The notes under the pieces were generated by a model. The model worked only from the letters and a program-made list of their open reading frames with translations, was not told the DNA's origin and did no database searches. Positions 1 through 12,640 of a stretch of DNA of 47,824 bases are shown here, in pieces. The first letter of the stretch is position 1; each line of letters begins with the position of its first letter. The position numbers and the translations under genes were made by a program. Source of the stretch: Conidiobolus incongruus B7586 (lineage: Eukaryota; Entomophthoromycota; Entomophthoromycetes; Entomophthorales; Conidiobolaceae). Location of the stretch: assembly GCA_000697335.1 (NCBI GenBank), contig JNEM01015573.1:1-47824 (forward strand). The letters are read 5' to 3'.

Positions 1-340
1 TAATTTATATAGTAATTATAAAATATATAAAATTAAAGCTATAAAAAATTTTCTATATAAAAAAACTAAGAAAAACTAGCATATTTAATATATTCACATA
101 ATTATAATTTATGTAATTATAATTGTTTTAAGTAATTAAAAAATTTATTTATAGGAAAAATATTTTTGCAAATTAATTAAATTAGTTTATAAAATATTAA
201 ATAACTATTTTTAATAAAGGAAACTATTTTTTAAATATTAGAAGCTTGTTAAAAATATAATAAAGAGTTATTAAAAATAAAAAAAATATCAAATTTATAT
301 TATTTATTAAATTTTATAAATAAAATATTAATAATATTTA
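1..340. other. AT-rich flank of the retrotransposon
   Basis: I see no gene, RNA or repeat in this stretch. It is almost pure A/T with short homopolymer runs and ends where the 5' LTR begins. Confidence 0.5.
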
Positions 341-712
341 TAAGTATTATAATAATTGCTATTTAATTAATATTTTTCCTCACTCTAATTCACTACTAAA
401 GACCTAATTATTTAAATTAAGTCTTATCAACATTTTACAAATCCCTATATTTAAGTAACTTTATTATTACTTAGCCTTATATATTTATATGTATATATTC
501 TACTTAGCTATAAAAAAAACTCAGATTTTTTTCTTTAGCTGGGACTTTAACTTATATTACTTCTTACACAAATAAACCTTTTGCCTAACTATTAATATAT
601 TTTTTATTATTATTTGTTAGCACCTTAATATTAAAGGATCTAGTTATTATATATTTTTTAAGATTTTAAAAAACCTGTTTTTTCTACCCTCAACTATTAT
701 TATTTATTTATA
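341..712 (+). repeat. 5' LTR of the gypsy fossil
   Basis: This repeat matches 5579-5949 along its whole length, starting with the shared TAAGTATTATAATAATTGCT. The differences between the copies, roughly an eighth of positions by eye, are nearly all transitions. The usual TG...CA termini are not intact in this copy. Confidence 0.85.
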
Positions 713-3700
713 TAATAGCAATAATTAAAAAAAATTAAAAGTACTTTTATTGCTATATTTAAAAATTTTATAATTATAACCTATTATTCTATATATAATT
801 CACATAAGATGAACATTTAAAGTTTTAATAACAATAATTATTATTTTATTAGTTAGTAAGATTTCATCAATACTAATAATACCTTTATTGAATATAGATT
901 AAAATTAGGGTAATCCTAGTAAATTAACTATATACAATAAATAATAGCTGAATTAAATAGTTATAGAGTTTTATTATCTATTTTAAGAAACTTTAATAAA
1001 GTCAAATTCTTTATAAATAATCTAATTACTTATAATAGCTTAAAATCTCTTAAAAAACTAAAAGAATTTTTGGATAAACTAACCAAATTCTTTGAAGAAA
1101 TCAAGACTCTAGATTTATATAATTTAGTAAAAATTTTAACTTTTAAATTAACCTCTTATGTTAAACTTTAGTGGTGTAAATATTTAAAAGACACACTTAA
1201 TTTTACTATTGGTTCTTTTTATCCTAATAAAATCTAAATATTTAGCCAATTTAAACAAGCAATTAAGTAGAGGTTTTACTTATTAGATATAGTTACTCTA
1301 GCTTAAAATAGGTTAGCAAAGATTATTTAAAAATCTTTAGTTAGAAATTTTATTGAAAAATTTATCTAGCTTAAATTAAAAATTCTTAACTTATTTAAAG
1401 ATAAAAAGAAAAACAAGTTCAAGAGAAAACTTAAGCTTAATATTTTTATACTTGTCTACTCTAAAATTAATATGAAAATAGCTAGTTTTGCTATTTTAAC
1501 TAAAATAGTTATTAAGGTAGAAAATAATTAGAATTATATTAAAAGAATAAATAAAAGTTTCTACACAAGCTTTAATAATTCCCCATCTAAATTGTTTAAT
1601 CTTAATGTTATAGATATATCCACAATATAGAAAAAAAGCATCTAACTAAAAAAGAAAAATTATACTTGAGAAAAAATAAAAAATACTTCTATTATAGATA
1701 AATTAATATAGATCACCATTGGAATAAATGTCTTAAAAAGTTATTTAATAGTAAAAACTCTAGTGATATAGTTTTAAACAATAATATTTAAATGAACAAT
1801 AGAAAAAGTAATCAACAGATTAATAATTAATCTAGTTTAAATTTAACTTAATATAGTTAAAATAACAAAGAGAGATCTTTGTTAAAAATTCTTTATAATA
1901 AACCCTTGAAATTATATTCAAATAACTAAAAATTATTTTAAAATTTATTAGAGAAAAAAAGTAATATCTATCTAAACTTTTATTTATTAGATCCTAATAA
2001 AAATAAATTATGTTCCTTATAAATCTTTAAAGGTACTTTAAACAAACACTTTATTTTTTTTACTTAACTTTAAATATAATAATATGCTTATTAATGAAAA
2101 TATTATTAAGAGATTTAAATTATCTTATGATCAAATAAATATAATATTAAATTATATAAATAATACTTTATAAACTACTAAAGGATTTTTATATTATAAT
2201 ATTTTATTAGTGGTAAGTTATTTTAATAGAATTTAATTTATAATAGGTTTTATAAAATATAACACTATTATAAATTTTTGTTGGTTTTAAAAGTATTATC
2301 TAATTATTATAAATAAAAATTTATCTAATAGGTATATTTTTTTATTTTATTATAATAATTCAAGTTATAAGTTAATAACTAATTCTATTATAGAAGAAGC
2401 TATTAATAATACTTTTTTTAATAATATAATAATTTCAAGAATATTCTTTGTAAATTTAATTAAAAAGTTAAAAAATTAATCTGATATAATTTACATTAAC
2501 TTTAATACTATCTTTACTTTAAAAGATCTAAAAGATATTTTAGATGTTAAAAATCTATTATACAAAGTTATTAATAAATACAAAAATGTTTTTAAAGTTT
2601 TAACTACTCTATTATTAAAAAAAATATGTCTTATAAAATTAAACTGTTACTTAATATTTAACCTTATTATAAAATACCTCATTATATTTTTTTTAAATAG
2701 TATAAGGTCTTTAGTGATAAAATAAATAAACTATTAGAATTAGGTTTTATATAACCTTCTACAAACCCTTAAAGTTTACTAGTTTTTTTTTGTTAAAAAA
2801 CATAATAAAGGTTGATGATTTTATATTGATAATAGAGTTCTCAATAGTAAAACAATTTAAGATAAAACTTTTGTACCTAATTTAAATGAAAGTAAAGATA
2901 GATTTATAGGTGTAAACTATTTTACTAAAATAAATCTTAAGAACAATTATTATAATATTTTAATTAACAAACAAAATATCCCTTTAACTACTTTTAATTA
3001 TATATTAAAGTATTATAAGTTTGAAGTTATAAATTTTAAACTTTATAACATATCTACTATATTTATAAAACTTATAAATAGTTTATTTAGCAAATATTAT
3101 AGTAATTTTGTTTTGTGTTACTTAAACAACATTTTAGTTTATTTAAAAACTTTAGATGATTATATTTTGTATATAAAGATTATTTTATAGATACTTAACT
3201 AAAATTAGTTACCAGTAAAACTTTTTAAATATATTTTTACTATTTCATTTATTTTATTTTATGGTTATATTATCTGTTTTAAAGGAATTTTTATCAACCT
3301 AACAAAACTTTAAAAATTATATAACACTATAATCCTTACTAATAAATATTAAGTAATAGTTTTTTTAAAATTAGTTACATATTTTAAAAACTATATTCTT
3401 ATATTTATTAAGCTTACTAGTTTTATATCTGATTTATTAAATAAGGATAAATTATTTACTTAAACCTCTAATAAAATTTTTTCTTTATATACACTAATCT
3501 ACAAAATTGTTATAACTTTAATACTTGTTATATTTAATCTTAAATTACTTGTAATTGTATTTATAAAAGTGTTTACTTATATTATAGGTAGTTAAATAGT
3601 ATAAAACAAAATTATTAAAGATTTTAAAAAGTATAACCATTTTAAAACTTTAAAGAAGATAACTAAACACCAAAAGGTTTTTAAACATTTAAATCTAAAG

Positions 3701-5578
3701 CCTTTAGTATTTTAATCTAGAAAATTAATGTTTACTAAATAAAATTATTTTATATATAAGTAAGAAATGCTTATATTAGTAGAAATCATAAAAAAGTTTA
3801 GTTTTTAATTGTTTTATCAAGAGTTTTTATGTTTAAACAATTATAAATCATTAATTTACTTAAATTCACAAAAGTATTTATTTAAAAAATAAATTAGATA
3901 GATAAAAATTATCTAAGAGTATCTATTTTTAATTAAATACTTTTTTAGTAAATAAAACGAAGTTATAAATATGTTAAGTGGAAATCTAATTTATATACTA
4001 GTATATAATGAATATAAAAAATCAATTGAAACTAGCTTAATAATTATCACCTTAAATAATAAAAACTTTTATTAGATTTTAAAAGAAAAATTATAATATG
4101 ATAACTTTTATTTAATAATTAAAGTTAAAATAGAAAAGAATAATAAGAAAAAATTTTCTGAATATAAAAGATTCTAAATATTAAATGGTTTGTTATATAA
4201 ATATGATAAATTATATATTTTAAAAGTCCTTAACTTTTGATTAAAGATTCTAAAACAATACCACAATTATAAATTAAATAGATATTAAAGCTAGATTCAA
4301 CTTATTAATAAAATTCAAATAAAATATTATGTATTAAAATTAATTAAATTGGTAAAAAGCTATTATAAATCTTATAATAGCTATTAAAGAAATAAATATA
4401 ATATAAAGGAGGTAGTTGGTGAATTAAATTCTTTACCTTTATTATCTAAACCTTAAACTTAAATATCACTTAACTTTATAAAAATACCTAAGTTAAAAAC
4501 AAGTTATGATAATATTTTAATAGTAGTTGATTCATACAGCAAATTTGTTTATTTTATTCCTACTTATAAAATAATTACAATGTTTAAAATAGCTAACTTG
4601 TTAATGAAGAAGGTAATCTTATTATATCAATTATCTATTATTATTATCATTGATAAAGATTTTAAATTTATTTTAAAATTCTAGAAAGTTTTTATATAGT
4701 ATATAGATATTAATATGAAGTTTAATATTATTTGCTATTATTAATCAAATAAACTAATTAAAAAAATTATTAAAACTTTAAAAGAGATGGTTAAAAATTA
4801 TATTAACTTTAATTAAGATAATTAAAAATCTCTCTTATTTTATTTACAATTTACTTATAAAAACTTAGTTAATTAGTTTAGTAGTTTAACTCTCTATTTT
4901 ACAAATTATAAATAATATCCTAACTTATTAATTAGCTTTAACTTAGATATTATCACCAATAAGTTTATTATAGATAAATTAGAAAGATTTAAATTAATCC
5001 ATCAAATAGTTTCAGAATCAATTAAGTTGAAACAAATATATAATGAAAATTATTATTTAAAATTCTATAAAACTCTACTTAAATATAAATTTAAGTCTTT
5101 AGTCCTTTTAAATACAATAGATATATTTTTCACCAAGTAAATATCTAGAAACAACATAAATCAAAAGCTTTTACTATATTAGATTAAGCTATTTTATATC
5201 TTTAAAACAAACTCTAAACCTAAAATTTTGAATTAAAATTACTAAAAACTTATAAATATTATTTAGTCTTCTATACCTTATTGTTAAAACTATATTATTA
5301 TTTTCAAAATAAGTTTTTTGATTAAAATTTCAAAGAACCTCTATTACCTATTATTAATAATTAAAGGAATAAAAAATATTATATTAATGAAATTTTTACA
5401 TATAAAACAAAATATAGAAAATTTTATTATTTTATAAAATGGTTAAGCTATTTTAATTTTAAGTCAACTTAAAAACCACTTGAAGTAATTAAAAACACTT
5501 ATATTTATTAATCTTATATTAAAAAAAATTAAAGGGAGTAAAACTATACTAATAGCTTAATATAGTTTAGAAAGGGAA

Positions 5579-5949
5579 TAAGTATTATAATAATTGCTAC
5601 TTAATTAATACTTTTCCTTACTTTAATTTACTACTAAAGACTTAATTATCTAAATTAGGTTTTATCAATATTTTACAAATCTTTATATTTGAGTAATTTT
5701 ATTATTACTTAACTTTATATACTTATGTGTATATATTTTATTTAGCTATAAAAAAACTTAGATCTTTTTCTCTAGCTAAAACTTTAACTTATATTACTTT
5801 TTATACAAATAAACCTTTTGCCTAACTATTAATATATTTCTTATTATTATTAGTTAACACCTTAATACTAAAGGGTTTAGTTATCATATATTTCTTAAGA
5901 TATTGAGAAACCTACTTCCTTTACCTTTAACTGTTATTATTCACTTACA
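5579..5949 (+). repeat. 3' LTR of the gypsy fossil
   Basis: The right-hand LTR directly follows the polypurine tract. It is the partner of 341-712 and retains slightly more C and G than the 5' copy. Confidence 0.85.
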
Positions 5950-6940
5950 ATATTATTTAATTTTAATTTTAATTTTAATTTTAAAATTATATTATTATTT
6001 AATTTCTGTATTAATATTTTATATCAAAAACCATTATATTTTTATATAAGCAATATTTAATATCTAAAAAAATAATGTCAAAATAATTCAATTATTGAAA
6101 TCCCTCTTAGATCTTAAAAATTAAAATAAATATTAAAAATATAAAATATTGAATTAAATTTTATTATATATGAAATACTACTCAATTATATAGTTCAATA
6201 TTTAAATATCAATAATTTTTATATTTTAATAATATTTCAAATTATTAAATTATATTGATATTGGTTATATTTATTAAAGAGGTATGAAAATAAAGATTGT
6301 TTTTAGAAAAGTACTTACAATACTATTAAATTATTTATTTATTAATCCTATTCTTTAATATATCTGGACTTTATATCTTAAAAGTTACTTATTGTTAAGA
6401 TGTTATAGCAGAATATTTAGAAAAATTAAAATCTTTTTCTATCTTTATCACATCTGAGTTTAAATAATTCATTCAGTGAGTGACATAGGATTTGTATAAA
6501 TTCAAATAAAAAGGGCTAAAGAATATCATTTGATTATGAACCAACAAATCCACTATAAATGGGAGGTAATATGCACTTAACAATCAAATCCAGACTAATT
6601 GGTGTTTTTTAAATTGAAAGTAATGATAAATTCAATAAATTTGATTTATCCCATAATTATAATTTCAGAAGATAATTTATATTAATGAATTTTGATATCT
6701 GATGAAATGACTGATAAGATTGATCTAATTTACAATTTATACTGGTAATAATAATTAATAAATCTTTATGAATTTAAGAATTTTTAACAGTATAGTTTAA
6801 GATTTCTATTAATAATATTGTAAAATAATAACATATCAATAAATTTATTTAATGTTATAACTCTCATCAAAATTTAATCCAAATTTAATCAACACCAAAC
6901 TAAAAAGTAATGTAAATTTTATAGATTTAATTATTAAAAA
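5950..6940. other. Intergenic, upstream of NDUFS5
   Basis: No gene seen. A short tandem run of a TTTTAA unit lies at about 5956-5984 beside the LTR. The rest is the presumed promoter side of the complex I gene, with no motif I can name. Confidence 0.5.
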
Positions 6941-7367
6941 ATGGCTTCAGGTTTCGGTTTAAATGGAGGTAAATTTTATATTAAATAACATTCCCTATTC
7001 AATCCAATTGATTTCGTAATTAGGACGTAACCGTTGTTTCCCCTTCTGGCAAGAAGTTCAAAAATGTTATATTACTTCCGACAATTCTGTCGAATGTAAA
7101 CCTTTTTTAGACGATTATTTGGAATGTTTGCATCATACTAAAGAAGTAAATATTGATTATTTCGAAATAATATTGAATTGATATTTAATTTTGAAATAGA
7201 TTGCTCGTGCTAAAGCTATTAAAGCTGAAGAAAATCGTCAATTGGTTCACCGTAAGAAATTAGAAGCTGACGCTATTAAGAGAGGTGAATCTGTACCTAC
7301 CGAAGTTCTCCAACCTAATTTAATTGACAAAGCTAATCAACCTGTCGCTGCCGAAGCTTCTAAATAG
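6941..7367 (+). CDS. NDUFS5: Complex I 15 kDa subunit (NDUFS5-like)
   Basis: An accessory subunit of mitochondrial NADH:ubiquinone oxidoreductase, predicted 105 aa. I place three exons at 6941-6968, 7024-7145 and 7200-7367, separated by GT...AG introns of 55 and 54 bp. The spliced frame is open from ATG to TAG. The N-terminus MASGFGLNGGRNRCFPFWQE is typical of fungal members. The twin CX9C motif is complete: one pair in RCFPFWQEVQKC and a second in CKPFLDDYLEC, followed by the family hallmark LHHTKE. In this family such cysteines form disulfides in the intermembrane space through the MIA40 import route. The C-terminal half is charged and Ala/Glu-rich. COX12/COX6B has similar cysteine spacing, but the N-terminus and ECLHH motif fit NDUFS5. 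A complex I gene argues against yeasts that have lost complex I. Confidence 0.88.
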
Positions 7368-8087
7368 TTTGATAAATTCTTTAAAACTTCACCAAAATTA
7401 AATTTCTTTCAATAAAAAATAATTATGGAATTAATTTTTATGATTTATAATCAATAGCATTGACATTTACAATAGATTCTATTTTATCCTCATTTTAAAA
7501 CTATCTTTTGCTTTAGTACTCTATTATTTAGTACTATAAATATGTGTAGCTCTCTATATTAGTATAGGTATTGATAGCCTTGTTAAAGTATCAAATTTAT
7601 CTCAATCATATCACATATTATAATTATTAAATCGATTATATATTATACCTGATATACTAAATTTAGCTATGACAGCAAAATAGAATTTGAACTGTTTGCA
7701 TCATCAAAACGAAAATATAAATCAAGAATGATCATAAATAATTTCCGTACATTGAGTATATAAAACTTTAAAATGTTGAATCATTAATTTATAAGTGTAA
7801 CCATTTATCTATTATAATGCTGCAACAATATTCATCAAGGATAGATATTCATAATAGATAAAAAGTTCTAGAAAATTATATATTTAATTTATCATTATAA
7901 TTCTAAATCTTAATATTAATAATTCTGTTTTTAGATATTATACTTGATTGAATATTTAAAATTATATGATTCATTCTAATCGGATTAGCGATATCATATT
8001 ACAGCTTTCATTAATGAAATATTATTATATATGAACACATATGATATATATTCAGTAAAATAGCTAATTATGTTGAATTAGTGCATT
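7368..8087. other. Intergenic between convergent NDUFS5 and GRASP
   Basis: The two genes converge here, so this interval holds both 3' ends. No ORF, RNA or repeat could be supported. Confidence 0.5.
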
Positions 8088-9490
8088 TTAGGATTGGTTA
8101 GCTTCGGGAGCTGGTGAGTCGAGATTAATTGTTGTAATCGACTCACCCTTAAGGGGCTCATTATCTTCAGTTACCAATTCTGAACTAGTTCTGATATTGA
8201 GGGCATCCAAGTCTGATAAAAAGGCTTCTACAGGGTCAGCCGGTTCAGTAGCAGTGGGTCCTTCAACAGGGGCAGATGTTTCAGATTCAGTTGGAGCTTC
8301 AGAGGTAGGTTGGGTGATGGATTCGGGTTGAGTGATTGTGGCAGGGGTTGTTTCAGATGGGACTGAGATAGGTTGAGCTTTATCAACTGAAGGAGCTTGT
8401 TGAGGGGCTGGGCTGGCAGAGGAGGCTGTGGTTTCCTTTGTTTCCTCAGTTTTGGCGAGTTCAACTTGTGGGGGAGCATATAATGGGACATCATTGCTAA
8501 TAGCTGGTGGAGATACAGCAGATGCAGGTTGGGCTGCTGGAGAATGTTCAATATTATCTACAGAAGTGGGAACCGGTTGAGGAGCTGGAATGGGGTTAGA
8601 GGGAGCAGCAGTTCTAACAGGGGGCTGAGCTTGAGGATGGGGCTGATGTCGGGGGACAGGAGCTGGTGGAGCAAACAAATTGGGTGAAATTGTTTTTTCA
8701 GGTGTTTGTTGACTTTGTTGTGCGTCTTGGATCTGTCTACCAGGAACACGATGCAAAAGACCATATCCTACACCACAGCCCAAAGATCCTTGGCCTCCCC
8801 ATCCAGATTTGGGGATTAAAATGACCTCTCTGCAGTTGTCCCATTCTGTATTATAGACTAATAAAGTTAATACTTTACCCTCATGAGCAGCAATAAGGTC
8901 GTAGAAGTCATTTTCTTCTTCCATAGTTTGAGCGTCACATCCTACAACGTAATCAGTGTAGGGTTGAAGTCCAGCACGCTCAGCAGGAGACCTTGGTTGA
9001 ATTTCCAAAATATGCCATACGTTTTCAAGACCTTTGGCAATCGATGAATAACGGACACTGCATCCTAACATACCATCCTTAGGATTAGAACTCCAATTAG
9101 TATTAGGTCTCAAAGTTAATTCTAAAATGGGTGAATAAATTTAATATTAAATTTTTACAAAGAATAAAATATATATTACCTCTAACGTTATTATATTTAG
9201 TTGAAAAAACGGTTAATGTGACTTCCTGGTTCAAAAATTGAGAGATATAGCTAGCAAACTCTTCAAGAGTTTCAATCTTATCAGAACCGTTAACAGCAAC
9301 GATAAAATCGAAGTAAGATTGCAGACCTGCAACTGCAATAGGTGAGTTGGGTTTAATCTATATTTCATTTAATCTTTTATATTTTTCAAGTTTAAATTAT
9401 TTTATTTACTTTCAATACGTGAAAACCATATATTTGTTCTAAAGGATAATCGGTTGAAGGTTCTTGGGGTGTTGATTGTTCAGCTCCCAT
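8088..9490 (-). CDS. GRH1: Golgi reassembly stacking protein (GRASP/Grh1 family)
   Basis: A peripheral Golgi/ER-exit-site protein involved in Golgi organisation and unconventional secretion, predicted 430 aa. Exons on the minus strand are 9490-9410, 9357-9180 and 9121-8088, with introns of 52 and 56 bp, and the spliced frame is open. It starts MGAEQS, so Gly2 fits N-myristoylation as in metazoan GRASPs. Two GRASP PDZ-like domains follow. The first covers about residues 20-90 (YGFHVLKIKPNSP, GLQSYFDFIVAVNG). The second covers about 100-213 (NVWHILEI, AGLQPYTDYVVG, VYNTEWDNCREV) and ends in the diagnostic WGGQGSLGCGVGYGLLHRVP at about 194-213. The remaining half, about 215-430, is low-complexity Pro/Ser/Thr/Gln/Glu, like the regulatory tail of GRASP55/65. 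The next gene on the same strand starts about 1 kb away and ends 305 bp upstream. Confidence 0.93.
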
Positions 9491-9795
9491 TTTGTTATAA
9501 TTAAGTAATATTCAATATTATCAAATATGCATTGACTCGTATATTTAATATATCTCTCTATATCGAACTCATCCATCATTATGGGTTCTATTCATTTATC
9601 AATTTGATGAATTTACAATGAATTTTGAAATGTCATCATCTCATTTGACAAAACGCATTTTGCACCCCAATTTCTTAATTTGATCAATATCAAGAATATA
9701 TTTACTACCCCGCATTCAAAATCCATAATTTTAGTCAATATATTCAATCAACTAAGAGTAGTCTATATATCTAATTTATTAAATAATTAATTAAA

Positions 9796-10515
9796 CTATA
9801 TTTTGCTAACTTTTTTAAGTTTATATAAATTACAGGGCGCACTCGAAGTATTATATGGGGGAGGGTATTTGGCTTTTGATATTTTTACAACTGAAAAACC
9901 ATGCAGCTTAGATTGATCAATGAATGCATCAATGACCTTAGGGTCCCTGGGCTCCAAACTCACGAAAATTTGAGTTTTAAAACTAGAAAATTGTGTAACT
10001 GCTCGCAAAAACGGAGGAAGAAGATCAATTTCATAAATACAATCAGCGGCTAAAATATAATCAAACTTAATTCCGTTGAATAAGTCTCTCTCAAAATTCA
10101 ACCAATTGAGTTCTTGGAATTGGATCTGGTCTTGGTAATTGAGTTGGATAGCTTGTTGGCTCACATTGTACTGGGCCCATCTCTCCTCAATAGAGTATTT
10201 ATTGGTAGAAATATTCTGCTTTAACAAAGGAACAATATGATCCAAATCAGTTAAAATCGTCTTAATTCCAGTTGATGCAGCACTCAATCCAGCCAATCCA
10301 CAGCCACTACCCAATTCTAAGCAGTATTTAGTAACTCTATCTTCAAACTTGGATTTATTATTCAACAGTTGGATTAAAAACAAGCTTAAGACTTTACTAC
10401 TATCCCAAACGGTAGTACCGTGCTCACCACTCTGATTCAACTGCTCAATTTTTAATTCTAATTGATTTACTGAAAAGTTCAAATTTCTAATATGTTTAGT
10501 ACATTCTATAGTCAT
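9796..10515 (-). CDS. METTL21-type protein lysine methyltransferase
   Basis: A seven-beta-strand SAM-dependent methyltransferase of the METTL21/Methyltransf_16 family, 239 aa. Its members methylate lysines on elongation factors, chaperones or VCP. Visible in order are VWD (36-38), the SAM-binding motif I CLELGSGCGLAGLSAA (65-80), the acidic loop LTDLD (88-92), LNW (136-138) and the family motif DYILAADCIYE (152-162). The closest overall resemblance is to VCP-KMT/METTL21D or yeast Efm6-like enzymes, so the substrate is open. I chose the ATG at 10515. The frame stays open to an ATG at 10593, adding 26 residues with a hydrophobic stretch, but family members are soluble and that part reads like AT-rich leader sequence. 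No intron is needed. It lies in tandem upstream of GRASP. Confidence 0.85.
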   Translation of the reverse strand: MTIECTKHIRNLNFSVNQLELKIEQLNQSGEHGTTVWDSSKVLSLFLIQLLNNKSKFEDRVTKYCLELGSGCGLAGLSAASTGIKTILTDLDHIVPLLKQNISTNKYSIEERWAQYNVSQQAIQLNYQDQIQFQELNWLNFERDLFNGIKFDYILAADCIYEIDLLPPFLRAVTQFSSFKTQIFVSLEPRDPKVIDAFIDQSKLHGFSVVKISKAKYPPPYNTSSAPCNLYKLKKVSKI

Positions 10516-11905
10516 AATAATAAAAATAATTAAAACAATCAAAACGAAATAAAAAATATTATAATATCTACAGGATGAATACGGACCTATCAATATTTAT
10601 ATAAAAATTTCAAAAATTTTTACATGATTTAGTGGGATTGAAATTTATAAATTTTGTGTAATTGTTGAGGATTTTAATAGTGGATAGTCAGGTAATACAA
10701 AAATATTCAAGTTTTTAATTTTATTAGAATAGTTATTTTTGGTATAATAGAGAAAATATTGCTATATCATCATAAAATTTTATATATTGAATGATTCGAT
10801 TATTTTTATTTTTATCTAGAATTGAATAAACAGTAATATTTGAGTTATAAAATGTACTCAACAGTATTAAGCTTTGCACCACAAGTTTTACTAAAGCTTC
10901 CCTAATTGATTTATAATGAGTCAAGTATTATTATAAAATTTGCCCAAATCTAATCTTTTCAATAAATAATTTAAATAAAAATATACTGTATTTGGATATT
11001 TTAACTTTCTTGCAAGATCTTTTTCATTAACAATTTCAAACAGAATTCTGGGGTGATAATTTCATTTGGATTATATTTTTAGTAAATGAATTTCGATTCG
11101 ACTAATTTGAAAAATTGTAATTGGTCAAATTTTATCAATAAAATTACCTAATTTAGGTTTTCAAAATTCAATTTCGTTTAAAATATTCGAGTGGTTTATG
11201 AATTTATGGAGTTAATTTAAAATTCAATTTAATATCGTTTCCTAGTATAATAATATATGTAAAATTTATAAATACTAGGAATATCTTTGAATTATTATTT
11301 ATCCACAGATGTTATACTTTATTGAAACATATTTGTAATTTACAATGTGATTGTAAAATATTATTTATACATTTTTGATGCACTTTATAAATTTTTCATA
11401 TTATAGAAATTTTGCAATTCACAAATTTTACTGGTTGTAAATATTTTGATGAACTATTTGTATATGACATTTGTGACTTAAAGATGTAAAGATAATAGTG
11501 ATCTATTAATCACATTGACAGTCCTGTTAAAATACATTGTGTATATTGCATTTACATATGAATGGTAATATATTATCTCATTATAAATTGGTTGAATTAA
11601 ATAATAACAATTATTATAAGAATATTTTATTATCATTATATAACTCTTATCTTTTAATATTATAGATAGTATAGTAATAATAAAATTTAAAGGTTTAATC
11701 TTCTAAAAAAATATTTAAATATTCACCAGCGATCGATATTGATTAAGTGCTAAATTTGTATTTTGATTATTCAAAACTTGTGTATTTCATAGGATTAGAT
11801 TAATAAAATTTTTAATAAAATGCTCAATGAAAATTTATGTATATGCACTATAGTAATATTTTAATATCTGAAAGGATTAAGAAATTATACAACATGATTA
11901 TTTTA
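10516..11905. other. Intergenic, about 1.4 kb
   Basis: No gene or RNA could be supported. One open stretch near 10733-10924 on the minus strand has no domain, poor composition and no relatives I recognise, so I treat it as chance. Confidence 0.5.
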
Positions 11906-12640
11906 TTAAGCATTTTGTTCTTGGATAATATACACTACTTGGTTCCTTAATTGATATAATAAAAAATATTCCATATTTAATCCAATATATACAATAGAAA
12001 TAGCACAATACCAAAACACTAACATATCATCTACAATCACTGGTATAATACCCAAAATCAGATTCAATATAAATACAACAATAATACGCATTAAATATTG
12101 ATTTAATAATGGTTCCATTATATTATCAGATTTATACTTGAGAAATCTCCTGTAACATATAAAATTGACCAATAAGTCATTCACAATATCAGCAAAAATC
12201 ATAGCAAAATGAAGTGCTTTGAAATTTAAAGTATCTCTAATTCCAAAATATCGAGTGATCATTAATCCATCAATAGTGAAGCCAGCAATAAGCAATGGCA
12301 GAGGTATTAAGATAATTAATATTACATCCCTCTTCGACAATAAAAAATAAGAATTTTGAATTAAGATCCAAAAATATCCCAAAGCGCCACCAGAAGCAAT
12401 AATCTCTGCTATCGAAATGTATATATGGTAATATTGATCAACAAATTGGTATAATGTGTTTGTAATCGCGACCCCAAGTAATCCAAAATTACTCACAACA
12501 TATACCACACTCTGAATAGATTTATAGTCTCCAGTTAAGTTTATTGAATATAACAACATTCCAATTAGAAATAAGCCTACAGGAATTCCACCAGTAAAAT
12601 ATCTAGTACATAATATCGTATTATCGTCAATTACCATCAT
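11906..12640 (-). CDS. Orphan seven-pass membrane protein
   Basis: A single-exon gene of 244 aa that I cannot assign to a family. It begins MMVIDDNTILC; I took the first ATG at 12640, and no upstream in-frame ATG is close. Hydrophobic segments lie at about residues 15-34, 43-64, 73-95, 105-128, 142-163, 185-204 and 207-229, giving seven predicted membrane passes. There is a short N-terminal tail and a C-terminal tail ending in IIQEQNA. The loop after segment five is basic (CYRRFLKYKSDN, about 162-173), the usual sign of a cytosolic loop. There is no cleaved signal peptide or recognisable catalytic or GPCR motif. A lineage-specific receptor-like or transporter-like protein are both possible. 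The length of the intact frame in such AT-rich DNA argues that it is real. Confidence 0.7.
   Translation of the reverse strand: MMVIDDNTILCTRYFTGGIPVGLFLIGMLLYSINLTGDYKSIQSVVYVVSNFGLLGVAITNTLYQFVDQYYHIYISIAEIIASGGALGYFWILIQNSYFLLSKRDVILIILIPLPLLIAGFTIDGLMITRYFGIRDTLNFKALHFAMIFADIVNDLLVNFICYRRFLKYKSDNIMEPLLNQYLMRIIVVFILNLILGIIPVIVDDMLVFWYCAISIVYIGLNMEYFLLYQLRNQVVYIIQEQNA

Larger units (their letters stand above)
341..5949 (+). mobile_element. Decayed Ty3/gypsy LTR retrotransposon
   Basis: A two-LTR element of about 5.6 kb. Both ends carry a repeat of about 370 bp, and a purine-rich tract (5569-5578) lies directly before the 3' copy. Between them, in gypsy order, are traces of a gag-type zinc knuckle (around 1.64-1.74 kb), a reverse transcriptase region (around 2.7-3.2 kb) and an integrase core (around 4.4-4.8 kb). 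An integrase downstream of reverse transcriptase is the Ty3/gypsy rather than Ty1/copia order. The coding parts are broken throughout, with dozens of breaks, so this is a fossil. The two LTRs differ mainly by transitions, which points to C-to-T type decay rather than simple age. No clear target duplication was found. Ends are good to a few bases. Confidence 0.85.

Noticed and set aside
8228-8764. Leu/Pro-rich frames overlapping the GRASP tail
   Set aside because: These are other-frame readings of the low-complexity Pro/Ser/Thr tail of GRASP, without starts or domains.
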